Shown here: piece by piece, positions 1 through 10,447 of the stretch
How positions within the stretch are numbered: the stretch's first letter is position 1
How the letters are laid out: every line of letters starts with the position of its first letter
NCBI RefSeq assembly: GCF_921293095.1
Contig: NC_060250.1
Coordinates: 12,294,001 to 12,358,000 of the forward strand
Direction: 5' to 3'
Source of the DNA: Ischnura elegans
Taxonomy: Eukaryota > Arthropoda > Insecta > Odonata > Coenagrionidae
DNA: 64,000 nt
Translations under genes and position numbers: made by a program
Notes under the pieces: generated by a model
Databases searched by the model: none
What the model was told of the DNA's origin: nothing
Seen by the model: the letters and a program-made list of their open reading frames with translations, nothing else

Positions 1-1727
1 TAGGACCCCTGATTACCCCCAGAAAGGAGGGCTCTATTATGACCCCCAGACCGTCCCTGGGTAAGGCCTACCCTCCGATGATCTAAAATACCCTCAAGTC
101 TAACCTTGATGAAGGGTAGCACTACCTTCTGAAATACCCTAAATGGAGGCTACCCACCATGGAGGAATTTATTTTTATCAGGGATTTCTTGAATCATGAA
201 TAGTGTTTGGTTGAATCTTGCCATTGTCTATCCGGTAAGCCACCAAATGAATACATACTAAAAGATTTTCGTCATGTATAGCAGAATATTTCTCCTCTCC
301 CTCTTGAGACCTTTACACATGTGATAGGTGCCAAAAGTGAAATGCGCATTGAAGATGAACTGGTGGAGCAGACTACTTTGAAAGAAAATAAACGTAAATG
401 AAATGAATTGTTGATAATCCATAATTGATTTGTGGGAAGCCATTCAGATACAAGAAAGAAGACAGCCAGGTGGCAATATGGTAAAGCGTATGTGTTCTAG
501 TGAAAATAGGGGAATTACGCTAGGTTCGAAAAAAAGTTAACAGCAAAGATTGGATTTGAACTAGAAAAAATTCTGCTTGCACAGGAGGAAATTGATCCAC
601 GAGTCAGTAGATAATGGCTGACATTTATATGGAAAACCCTATTAGTCCACAAGTTCTACCGAAGCCAACCTAGGCGAATATTAATTACATTTAGATAAAA
701 ACGGAAAAAATTCTTAAAATAAAATTAATCCTACTTTTTCAATCACGGAGTCAATTTCCACCAAGTGACTTCCCACCTAATTAAATTTCAGAAATATTTG
801 AATTTTTCTCACTAAATGGGCTGGCTATTGATCAAAATCACGTTAAATAATTTTTCCTATTCTCGCTTGATGCCAGGTTAAAGAATTTTGTAAGTCATTT
901 ACAGCTAAGCTCAGATATATCTTTCATTATCAAGCTCCTATTTTTAATTCTATTCTTGTTGTTACAAGGGCTTGGAGATCATTTGTAATTAAAAATAAAT
1001 TTCTGTTACATTAAGAGGTTCACAAAGATCGATTTTAATATTTTATTAGAGCATGTTTACAACATGAACAATCACTTGATGATCAAGTTGATACATTGCT
1101 TTGGGCACTGCATGAAAGAAATTATTGACCCTCAATTTTGCGATCAACATTTTCTTAAAACCAAATCATTTCTACCTGGCTTTTACTAACAGTGGAAGTA
1201 TTTTAAACTATTACAATGTAATTACTGGAATGCATTAATGGAAATAAAATATTGCATCAGAGTATTAAAATACTGAATCGAAAACAGATTTCTCCAAAGC
1301 TTCAAGATATATTAAATATGTATTTTCTTCCACTCTGCCGAGGCAAACTGTAAGGAGATTTCCCTTAAAATAGGGGGAGGAAACAGAAGCCATGACACAT
1401 TGCACTTGCAGTCATTATTTAAGGGGTACTGAAAGAAAGGCTGGATGATGCAGAAACGTTAGCCCAAATTCACTACACAGTCAACAATCCAAATGATTAC
1501 GCAAGGTAGGAGTTAAATTTCAACAAATAACTTACCACTTAAGAATTCAATAGCTGTAGGACATCTTCTCCGCCTTATTCAAGGTTCTGCTAAGTTTCTA
1601 ATGTCAAGAAAAGTCCACAGTGGGTGTGCAGCATCCAATCTTTTGTCACCAAGATTGCATTCATAGAACCTCTGGTCCATGGCATAATATGTACTATACC
1701 CTGTGCACAACTGGAACGTATGTTCTC
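1..1727. other. No recognisable gene, AT-rich intergenic DNA
   Basis: I see no coding region with recognisable protein similarity and no clear transposon ends here. The first ~170 bases contain several spaced 'taccct' words, suggesting a degraded low-complexity or repeat fragment, but no regular period. Short open frames are at chance level. Confidence 0.5.
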
Positions 1728-1731
1728 TTAA

Positions 1732-2518
1732 CCCTTTCCTGCTGGCGCCTATAATTGGAAAATATTTTCATGCTACGAGTAGCATGAGAATATTATAAAC
1801 CTCTCCGTATGGAGCTCTTTTTGGGGGGTGAGTTGCCTGGGTGTTTTCATCCCTCAGATTTGGGACACAGCTCAATGGGGTGCCTGCCCCTTACCCCCGG
1901 CCACTGCCCTTTATGTACCCTCTAACCCTGTCATTGCACGAATCCACGGAATAGCATTACTAGTGTTTTTTTAACCAAACATTGTATTTGATTTTCAATC
2001 ATTTAATTTTCTAAAAGAATTACTAACAATTTTTTAAGCATTGTGGAATTTTAATCGGGTTTCTAGTGTTAATAACAACTAAATTAGTAAATACATGGTA
2101 ATAAGGCTAAAAGTCTGGAAGTTCAATATTTTCAAAGCTGACATTTTGTTTAAAAATTACTAATGCAATGAACAAAACGAAGAATTCATTTCAATGCATA
2201 AAAAATTGTTGTTTAAAAAAATACATCACTGAAAAAACTATTGACAGTAAAACCACTTCGCAACGGACTTCTGTGGTGAGGATGATCATAAATGAGTGGT
2301 AGGGTCGGGCTTAATTGCAGAGGACTGGCCCTGAGCTGGGTCTCAGGCTGGGCCCGAATGTATCGGACAATTGCTACCTCAGCGGTCACTTCCATTAACT
2401 TCCTTGCCAGAGCCAACTTCCACTTGTTTGCGTTGAAATATCTACGACAGCTAAACCCAACATCAGGTCTTCTACATATGAAAATGCCCACCTCTACCCA
2501 ACATCCGGCGCAAAAGGG
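1732..2518. mobile_element. piggyBac-like nonautonomous element (MITE)
   Basis: The segment is flanked on both sides by TTAA (1728-1731 and 2519-2522). Its ends are inverted: CCCTTTCCTGCTGGCGCC on the left, and CCCTTTTGCGCCGG on the right when read from the other strand. TTAA target sites with termini starting CCC are the hallmark of the piggyBac superfamily. An internal hairpin lies near 1760-1797, around an ATGCTACGAGTAGCAT core. No transposase is visible, so this is a nonautonomous derivative. Assignment is inferred from termini only. Confidence 0.6.
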
Positions 2519-2522
2519 TTAA

Positions 2523-3159
2523 TCAGTTTCAATATCCAAAATATCAGCTGTGTTCACACATATCCTAGCCAGAATTAACTCCATTTTAAGTCAGATTTTG
2601 GCAAAAACAAACTTTGGAAAATTTGAGGTAGAATTTGTGGGTGGGTCTTTATGCGTTCTCACTGCTACTATACCACTGTTTTTGGTAAGAGGAGAATGTA
2701 GTTTCAAAATTCCCGGTTGTATGAGAACATCAAGAGGACAAAATTTTGGCAACGGACGTCTTCAACTAGTTACTGAGTAGGCCACAATCACATGACAGAG
2801 CATTTACATTAATTTTTTCGACCACTTTACAAAAGGTTGGAGGATTTTTTTCAAGTGAACCAACATTGATATAAAAGGACACTCTTATGATTTTCATTGC
2901 GTCGAAATCAGTTACTTTGTTTACATAATAGAGCTCCACAAATTTGGGAGTATTTTTTTTACTGGCAGCATTTGAAACCTTCAAGGTTGGTAAGTGCTTG
3001 ACTGTTTATTTCCTTACACTTTGTATACTTTACAAATTGTTTTACTTTATTACCTTCCTTTTCACCGGATCCCATAACTTGCCCACTATAGAACACTGCC
3101 AAGTGGGAAATAATTCTATTCATCTAATTGAAGAGTTCATGATTGGGAAAGAGCTAATG
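2523..3159. other. No recognisable feature
   Basis: Between the piggyBac-like MITE and the LINE tail I see no gene, RNA or transposon terminus. Confidence 0.4.
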
Positions 3160-3584
3160 AGATGATCATTATGTTCGAATTTGAGAGAAGGCAAGTTAAG
3201 AGATTGATCGGTAGTGTAGCACTGTACAGGGCAGAAACATGGATGTTGAGGAAAGAGGATGAGAAAAGACTGAAGGCATTCGAGTAGTGGGTGTGGCGAA
3301 GAATGGAGAAGGTGAAGTGGATGGAGAGGAGGAAGAACGACGAAGTGCTTGGCATAGTGGGTGAGGAGAGAGAGCTGTTAGATGAGATACGGAGGAGACA
3401 GAAGGTATGGATGGAGCGAGTACTGGGCGGGGAGGGGATGTTGAAAACAGTGTCAGAGGGTAGATTGCTGAGTAAGCAAGGAGGAGGAGGGAAAAGAATA
3501 GGATTAATAGACAGAATGAAAATAAGTAGGCCTTATAGTGATTTGAAGAGGGATGTACGTGATGATGGAAGATTGCCAAAATGA
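3160..3584 (+). pseudogene. LINE reverse-transcriptase C-terminal fragment (family 'ERRKNDE')
   Basis: Reading on the plus strand gives the post-RT tail of an arthropod non-LTR retrotransposon. A 'SVALYRAETWMLRKEDEKR' stretch is followed by 'WRRMEKVKWMERRKNDE' and a basic tail ending in a stop near 3582. The 'SVALYGAETW...LRKEDEKRLEAFE.W.WRRMEK..W.ERR.ND' block is common in arthropod LINEs. One in-frame stop (the TAG around 3285, in place of the residue after 'KAFE') and the lack of upstream RT motifs show a 5'-truncated dead copy. Fragments of the same family lie at 36064-37608 and 47464-47640, both reversed. Confidence 0.75.
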
Positions 3585-4312
3585 TTTGCAAATGCTCCAT
3601 ATAAACCTACCATTAACAGTAGAATATTTTAATAATAAAAGTAGGAATTCTATATAAAGCTATCTAATGAACCAGTAATGATATATGAACAAATATTCTG
3701 AAAATCTTCACTCAATCAGTGGGTTAACTTGATGGATGGTCAGGATAGCTAAGGGTAGATAATGGATTCACCGACAAGGCATTCATTTCAAGGAGGAGCC
3801 TGTTCCTTTTCACGAGTCACCAGAAATATTTCACTAGGTTTTGATTTCCATAAAATTGCACAAGAAGTCTCATTCACGCTTGAAACCAGGAACCTTTCCT
3901 CAGTAATCAACGGCTATACTCACTCATCCACTACACTGCTCACTACCAAACGCCTTGATCCATAGTTTAAATTAGAGATGTGCGAATAGTATCCGCGAAT
4001 ACTCGAATACCTCGAATACCAGAAAGTATTCGATATTCGAGATCTCGAATAGTTATGCCAAAGGTGCCGTCTCGAATACCTCGAATACTTTGAATTTCGC
4101 GTCATACACTGTCGCTCGCTCGTCGTTGGTAGTTGGCTCGGAAAAGGAGAACTTTAGTAGTTTAGTGCATGCAGCGGCGTTTTAGGCAACCTTACGAACT
4201 ATATCAAATTCGCGGGTTAGAGCCGTTAGAGCGGTGAAAAGAGTTCGACGTGGGGAACCGAAATTGATCGGGTGAAAAAAATCCGAAAATCCCAGGTGTC
4301 CCCCATCACGAG

Positions 4313-4867
4313 AACCTCAGTGCCGTGGGACAGTGACATTGGCGCATTTCCCACGATCCGCTATCCCCGTCCATTTAGCGTTCGCCCCACCCCCTCCGAC
4401 GATTTCCTCTTCTCCGAAATCAAACAAAAGGTCCCGACTCGAGCAGGGATCGTATTACGAAGACCTCAGCTTCGAAAAAAATATCAAGTTACCGGAAAAT
4501 AATAGAATCGCGTTTCACCCTTCACTCTTTCTCCCCCACTGACCATTTTCACGCATTCGTCTTTTGATAAAAATAAGACGAGGTGTTTACCATGTCTCCT
4601 TTGCGGCTAATAACGACAGGCAATTATTTTGAATCTTCCCCAGGAGATGAAACTACCACAAGGAGGAACTCAGTGCCGTGGGATGGTGACATTGGCGCAT
4701 TTCCCACGATCTCCACTATCCCCCTCCCTTCAGCACACACCCAGCCTCACCCACTCTGACGATTTCCTCTTCTCCGATATCAAACAAAAGATCATACCTC
4801 GCGCAGGGATCGTATTACGAAGACCTTAGCTTCGAAAAAAATATCAAGTTACGCGAGAAAAATAATA
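4313..4867 (+). repeat. Two-copy direct duplication, period ~353 bp
   Basis: About 190 bp starting at 4318 (CAGTGCCGTGGGA) is repeated with moderate divergence starting at 4671. Both copies share CATTTCCCACGATC, GACGATTTCCTCTTCTCCG and GCAGGGATCGTATTACGAAG. It lies inside the hAT-like composite and is part of that element's internal structure. Apparent open frames here are shadows of the repeat. Confidence 0.8.
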
Positions 4868-5178
4868 ACGTGTCTCGCACCCACCCCCTTTTCTCACCCG
4901 CTGACCTTTTTCTACCTACCTGCTTCGAATTTCCCCCTTACTGGAGGTCAACTGCTGCATGAGTCATCTACTAGCCCGAAAGGTGTCTATCAATGACTTT
5001 CGGCAATTGACATTACACTTTTATTGGATTGAAATATTAGTAATATGCGCGTATTTTAAGAAAGAATAAGACCAAACACGACATATTTATGACTTTATTT
5101 AAGCATTTTACGCAGGAAAATAAATGCCGGAAAGACGAAGAAATACGACGGGGGCTTAGCATTTTGGCGTAATGCTCA

Positions 5179-5787
5179 AATAGGGTGCTTTCCTTTTATT
5201 TTTTTATTGCCTAAATCGAAATATTAATACTCCTGAAGTACGTATTTAACGCTTTTAGATTTTTATAGGACGATATCTATTTTTCGCGATTAAATTAAAA
5301 GTGAAAATTTTCCATCGTGCGAAAACGCGACGCGTTAGTGGGAATGATGGGGAAAGGTCCGTGTGACGCATTTCTTGTTCCCCCTCCCACCTTGTGAGGT
5401 GACCTTGGGCGAGGCTCTTAGCGCTGATACCTTACCAAACCTTACCTTATCAAACGAAGAAAACTTTCCGACCTTAGCCAGTTTTAATAAGTGATTACTG
5501 AGACATGTTTCCCTGAGCTGTGTGCCTCATGCATGCATTAGTAACGTCAGACGATGTAAAACTCCTATCCTTTCGTGTAGAAACTAGGTACCTGTGATGT
5601 CACGTGGAGTGGCATCACATGGGTGCCAATCTGGCCTTTTTCAAATGAGGATAAAATTGACCATTGCCATTGGTCTAGACCGGTATTTCTAGAACCAAAT
5701 AATTTGTATATAATGAATACACCAATGGTAGGTAACGAATCACAATCTATGCCTTTCATTTTCTATGATGAAGGAAACTACCCTATT
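5179..5787 (-). mobile_element. AATAGGG nonautonomous element, copy 1
   Basis: First of five copies of a ~0.6-0.69 kb family with terminal inverted repeats AATAGGGTRGTTTCC. This copy is reversed relative to copies 2-4: it starts AATAGGGTGCTTTCC and ends GGAAACTACCCTATT. Shared interior landmarks are a TGACGTCACGTGG-like word, a GCATGCAT word and a TCGCGAAAAATAGATA-like word. It has no coding capacity. It is inserted in the hAT-like composite, so it is younger than that element. Confidence 0.85.
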
Positions 5788-6524
5788 GTTTACATAAAAG
5801 TAAAATATTCCATTAATCAGCTAAATTCCTGTTTGAATCCTTTAAAGGCAATCACAATTACTCACCAAAATCTTGGGTTTCCTGCTGCATAGGCGACCTA
5901 GTCAAACATTCTCACATTCATAGTTTAGTATTCGAGGTATTCGAAATTCGAGGTATTCGAATATTCGAGCAATGATTTGATATTCGAATTCGATATTCGA
6001 ATTCGAGAAATCTACTATTCGACCCATCCCTAGTTTAAATACATACAGTAAACTCTCGATTATACGAAGCAGGATTTTACGAAGTTTTCGATTATACGAA
6101 GTGATATTGCGGTCCCGGCGAAAAGCCTATGCTAAATACATACATGGTGCAATTCGATTATAAGAAATGTTTTGAAATTACGAACCTCGGCACGGTCCCC
6201 AGGAGCAAATGGCATTCGTTTATACGAACTACGGCAAAATATTTGTCAACAAAACTAGTTACGCCGGCGTAGTTAGCCAAAAAAATCAGCGCTTCCGACT
6301 GTGGTCCATCAAAAGTGTGAAATCGTAAATGATAGTGCAACTTTGGAGAGAAAGGGTTCGCCTAAAACCCCACGGTGGGAATTTAGGGAAAGTAGGAGTT
6401 CAGTAAAAATATCGCGACTGACATAATGCCCCTATTTACGTGCCTATTCGTTAACATCGCATCGATAATACATCGTAGTTTAACATGTGAGGAAGGTCGC
6501 GCGAGGTATTTCGTACACTCCTAC

Positions 6525-6560
6525 TTAACCCTTTGCACTGCGGTGAACGTACGCGGTACG
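6525..6560 (+). repeat. piggyBac-like terminus (orphan end)
   Basis: TTAACCCTTTGCACTG is followed by the short perfect hairpin GAACGTAC-GCG-GTACGTTC (6546-6564). It resembles the ends of the TTAA-flanked MITEs at 1732 and 59919. I could not locate the matching right end with confidence, so this may be a truncated copy. Confidence 0.35.
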
Positions 6561-6808
6561 TTCGCAAGGCAGGCTGCTGTGAACGTACTTCAAAGACTAC
6601 TTGACTACTTTTCGCCGAAGCACTTCGAAGGGTCCCTAATCCGGGACCCTTTCCTCGACGAGCTCACCCTCGCTGGCCCCTCTCTAAGACCCTCCGAGCG
6701 GGGGCCTCCCACCCCAAAAGTGACCGCTTTGACTGCATTTTGAAAATCTATCAATCAATGCAATCATCAAAAAATAATTGTTTGCATCGCACTCCTGCCA
6801 ATCAGGCA

Positions 6809-6935
6809 ATCAAGTACGTCTCTGAACCGTGTTTCTGCGATGAGAAATAACGATTTTGTTAACTTTGCTAAAATGGCCAAGTTAATAAAATTGTTATTTT
6901 TCATCGCAGAAACACGGTTCAAAGACGTACTTGAT
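6809..6935. repeat. Long hairpin: 57-bp inverted repeat with 13-nt loop
   Basis: Arms 6809-6865 and 6879-6935 are reverse complements at 53 of 57 positions, and all four differences are transitions. The loop is TGCTAAAATGGCC. The interior word ACCGTGTTTCTGCGATGA is in both arms. It could be a foldback MITE or a hairpin RNA source. I see no flanking duplication. Confidence 0.85.
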
Positions 6936-7143
6936 TTCCTCCCCTACAATCGCAAATTGCTGGAAATCGGCTGGATTCCCTTTGATAGCACATCATGAGC
7001 ATGTTCTAGAGGTTGGTAATTGATACAACGAGCCTACTGGAAATTCTACCGCTATAATATCACGGCTATGGTTGATTCGTTACGTTATACCTTCAGGAAG
7101 CTGCAGCGGATGAAATTGCGGAGGAGATTATAGAGGCTTAAAA

Positions 7144-7246
7144 GATGATTTTGAAAAATACTTGGACAAAGCAGGATGAGCACAGCACGCAACATCAAAC
7201 AATTATATTGCCCAAGACAATGATATCCAGGCTTGGGACAATGCGA
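7144..7246 (+). pseudogene. Tigger-like transposase C-terminal part, before the insertion
   Basis: The frame reads DDFEKYLDKAG, a stop, then NNYIAQDNDIQAWDNAT. It breaks at the Transib-like insertion and resumes at 10263 with PEPTSDEAAAG. Joining across one copy of the CGCC(G/A) target duplication restores an open frame. An internal TGA after 'LDKAG' shows decay before or after the insertion. Confidence 0.6.
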
Positions 7247-7251
7247 CGCCG

Positions 7252-10200
7252 CACAGTGGTCCCAAATCGAAAAAAGCTGGCCAGAAGGCATTTTTCCGAC
7301 TTTTTACGAGGAAGTTTTGAATTATGTATTCGGATTCTACAGGATCTGGCCTATAATATTTCGTACCTGATAGGTCTGTGTGATTATTATGTTGACCTGT
7401 GTAACCCGTCAAACATGGGCACGTTCAGCCTAAAACGCCCGAGGCGTAGATATAGTCAATTTTAGGGTAATTTAAGTTAATAAATGACTATTTTAATTTC
7501 ATGGGATTCATCCGTCAATTTTAATGCGGTAGGTTTGCATATTTTTTCACAAAATTGTAGTATTTTTTGTTCATTTCACAATTTATTATAACAATATTTA
7601 ATTATTTATAATGTTAGCTATCTTTGGGCCTATTTTTAGTCAATGCGTCGATATAGTTTTGTGCCCCTCCATGCCCCTCGAAGATTCCTATGCTGAATCC
7701 TTTGGAAGAGTATGTACAATAAGATGGAGAAAAAAAATCTTGCCTATACTTGCCTATCAGACATCTAGAGGGTTTTAAGTTGAACGGTGCACCGCTCCGC
7801 TGAGGGTGGCTGGCCGGCGGGAGACAGTGGCATTATCGCTCAAATATTCCGGTATCGGTGGTCAAACTTGCATGGTGTGTACTTAGCATAATTCTACATC
7901 CTGTACGATTACATAAATCAAGTGCTTAACTCCTATCGTATGCACACTTCTCGTTTGTGCACTCACCTTCAAATATTCATGAAACCAATGAGGGCCGGGT
8001 TTCATGCTCTTAATGAGAAACATTATGAGTGATCTAAAGTGACTACTTAAGTCACTATGCGAGAACCTTAGAGTAACCACAAGATGCTTTTTTCTGCAAA
8101 ACTTTCCTGCAAAAATTTTTATAGAGAAGAGATCCTCTACATGCTGTACAGCGTTGTCAGCACGTTATTCCGAAATAAGGTCTTGTTGCTAAGAGAAATT
8201 AATGCTCCCTAATGCCAAGAATTGTTCACAGAATCATTTCAACAGCCCATAGACGTAGATAGGATTGAATTCGGAGGGAAAAATTCGTCTAAACCCACCA
8301 ATGGAGCGTGAATCTTGCCAGCTCATTTTTTAATAATAATGGAATGAGGATGACGGCCTCCCTCACCAGAGCCATTGCATGGATGTGGTGAATATTTCCC
8401 ACTCAGTTTTACGCAATGAATTTCTTAGTGAAAAAGTGCTGTGCTCCAAACTGTGTTAACACGGCTAACTCAAGAAACTTCTCCTGTTCAGATAATTAAA
8501 GCACTTGGTTTGCCAATGTTTGGCATTCAAATTTCAGGATATGCCGGAAACTCAAGAGGCAAGTCTATATAAGCTTGTATATCTTTTATTCAATGTCAAC
8601 TCATAATTTCCGCTTTATTATTGGTTAAAAATAGAGAACTTTTAGAAATCACATTCATCGTTTCAGCCGTAAATACTCGTGTTAAATTTGAATTATGGGT
8701 GCCGCAAATTTTTTCGTACCTTTCGGTGTACAATAAAAATACAGAGAGAAAAGAATATTAAAAAGCGAAGAAGAAAGAATATGTCGTGGAATATTTGAAA
8801 ACAAGATTTCGACTGAATGAAATCAAGCACGCAAAAAATATTCTGACACGTTTTGTGCGAAGAATGTTTTCTCGAAATACCTGAGAAAGTGGAATCAAAG
8901 CTTGAGGACAGATGAGCATTTCAAGATGTTCAAAAGCTGGTTGCAGAAGGAAATGAAATTCCCTCCAGAAGCATATAAATATCTCCCTCTCGCATCTAGT
9001 GAGTGCAAATGATTACCGTGCATGCACAGTCGGCAAATATACGCGGTGTATAAAAATAATTACTCATTAATCTCAATCATCATATTTTTAAAAGTGAAGT
9101 TTTAATTCAGGATTTCATTCCAGACAAGATGAAATTACGTATAAATATAAAATTATGATCAATAAGTAAGAAATATTGGACCCGTTTCCATAATTTTGAA
9201 ATATCTACGAATAAATGCTTTATGTGTATGAAATGTAATTATTAATGTGATTTGTAATTTTCACGACAGGTATCGATGAAAGACTTATTCATAGACTTTC
9301 AGTGATATTAAAATCTCTATCCTGCGGCTATGAGATAAATAATGAAGCCTTCAGCCAGTATTGCATTGAAATAGCTGAGCTGTGTATCGATTATGGTTGG
9401 TATTATATTCTGCTCATGGTACATAAAGTGCTGATACATGGAACAGCAATTTCCAAAGAATCCTTTCTAACAATTGAAATTTTAACGGAGGAATAATTGG
9501 AGGCCAGGAACATAGACGTGAGGAAATTCCGAGAGCATTATACAAGAAAATACCCAAGAATGTTAAATTATGAAGATATCTTTCGAAGACTCCTTTAAAT
9601 ATCTGAATCATACATTTTAATTACATCAGGAGTTACAAAAAAAACGAGGCCAGCCTATCAGGTGAGGTGAAAATTTGCTAATTTTAAGTGATTCGCAGAG
9701 CGACAATGAGTCCGATGGGGTGACATTGGACGACGATTATTTTTAAATTTGTTCTTTGTGATAAATGAAAGCAATTTTATTGCAATTCGAACAATATTTT
9801 CCTCAATGTTCTTAATATCAGTCATTTTATTTCATCTTATGTGACTTATCAAATACATGGAAGCCAAAAATGAGTGAGTGTGAGTATTTTTTTCCGATTT
9901 TGGTATCTTACCAACTATGCTGATGGTCGCGGGTTCGAATCTCACCAATTTCATGTCGTAAATTCTATAATGGGTTTTAACAACAATTTATGCATCTTTT
10001 ACATTAAAATTATACTATTTTAAGCTCTCCATGAACACCAAGTTATCGCCAATCGCAATGACATCTATATCGAGATTTTCTAAAAATTGTTTAAATAATA
10101 ACAGCTCAAATAATGATAAAATGAAGAGAAATCGTAAAAATAATGCCAAAATCAGATTCAGACGATCAAAATCAGTAAGAGACATCCAATTTGGTTGCTG

Positions 10201-10262
10201 TTTTAGCTAAAATTGCGACGTTATTAATTTTGGCCAGGTTTTTTCGATTTGGGACCACTGTG
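7252..10262 (+). mobile_element. Transib-like DNA transposon with RSS-type CACAGTG termini
   Basis: The left terminus is CACAGTGGTCCCAAATCG, followed by an A-run and CTGGCCA. The right terminus is its reverse complement, with one difference in the first ~30 bp. Flanks are CGCCG (7247-7251) and CGCCA (10263-10267), i.e. a 5-bp GC-rich target duplication with one mismatch. Transib elements have CAC-starting termini and 5-bp CGNCG-like duplications. The inserted unit is 3011 bp and carries a transposase C-terminus at 9270-9598. A B-box-like SINE scrap (GGGTTCGAATCTC near 9934) lies inside. The element splits the Tigger-like transposase in frame. Confidence 0.75.
9270..9598 (+). pseudogene. Transib transposase C-terminal exon (RAG1-related), decayed
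   Basis: After a plausible 3' splice site (TTTTCACGACAG) the frame encodes a stretch typical of Transib transposase C-termini: 'WYYILLMVHKVLIHG', then 'ILTEE', a stop, 'LEARNIDVRKFREHYTRKYPR', and 'EDIFRRLL' before a TAA at 9596. In intact relatives this is a continuous 'W...VHK.LIHG...LSEEA.EARNK..+..RE...RK.SR' block that includes the acidic residue of the DDE triad. Here a TAA (9494-9496) falls exactly between TEE and LEARN, so the copy is dead. Upstream exons are too decayed to assemble. Transib transposases are related to the RAG1 core. Confidence 0.65.
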
Positions 10263-10447
10263 CGCCAGAACCTACATCGGATGAAGCAGCGGCCGGGACT
10301 AGTCATAATAGCAGTGACGACGAAGATGAAAGTGAGGAAGTAATTTCACCAAATAAAAAAGAAGTATTCGCTGCCCTCCACACATTAAGATATTTTGATC
10401 TAGCTAACGATTTAGATCCCCAATTTAATTCCCATTTATGCAAGTGA
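10263..10447 (+). pseudogene. Tigger-like transposase C-terminus, after the insertion
   Basis: It encodes an acidic linker (SSDDEDESEEV) followed by ISPNKKEVFAALHTLRYF and a TGA at 10445-10447. The 'EAFAALETLRRYFE'-like tail after an acidic stretch is characteristic of Tigger/pogo and jerky-type transposases. It continues the frame of 7144-7246. Confidence 0.65.

Larger units (their letters stand above)
3973..6032. mobile_element. hAT-like nonautonomous composite with 8-bp target duplication
   Basis: The left end reads TAGAGATGTGCGAATAGTA and the right end, reversed, reads TAGGGATGGGTCGAATAGTA. Both ends run into arrays of 'attcg' words. The flanks carry a perfect direct repeat GTTTAAAT (3965-3972 and 6033-6040). 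An 8-bp target duplication with TAGRGATG termini fits the hAT superfamily. The interior has a ~353-bp direct duplication and a later insertion of the AATAGGG element (5179-5787). No transposase is visible. Confidence 0.7.

Noticed and set aside
3160-3584. Host gene encoding a basic protein
   Set aside because: The sequence matches a common LINE C-terminal block, and two reversed fragments of the same family occur in this window.
4272-4829. Overlapping proline-rich open frames
   Set aside because: They fall in a duplicated transposon interior, and the same frame occurs in both copies only because of the duplication.
8425-8480. THAP-type zinc finger ('KKCCAPNC')
   Set aside because: Only a C-x3-C word is visible, without the W, P and distal C-x2-H motifs in frame; not enough to support it inside a Transib-like element.
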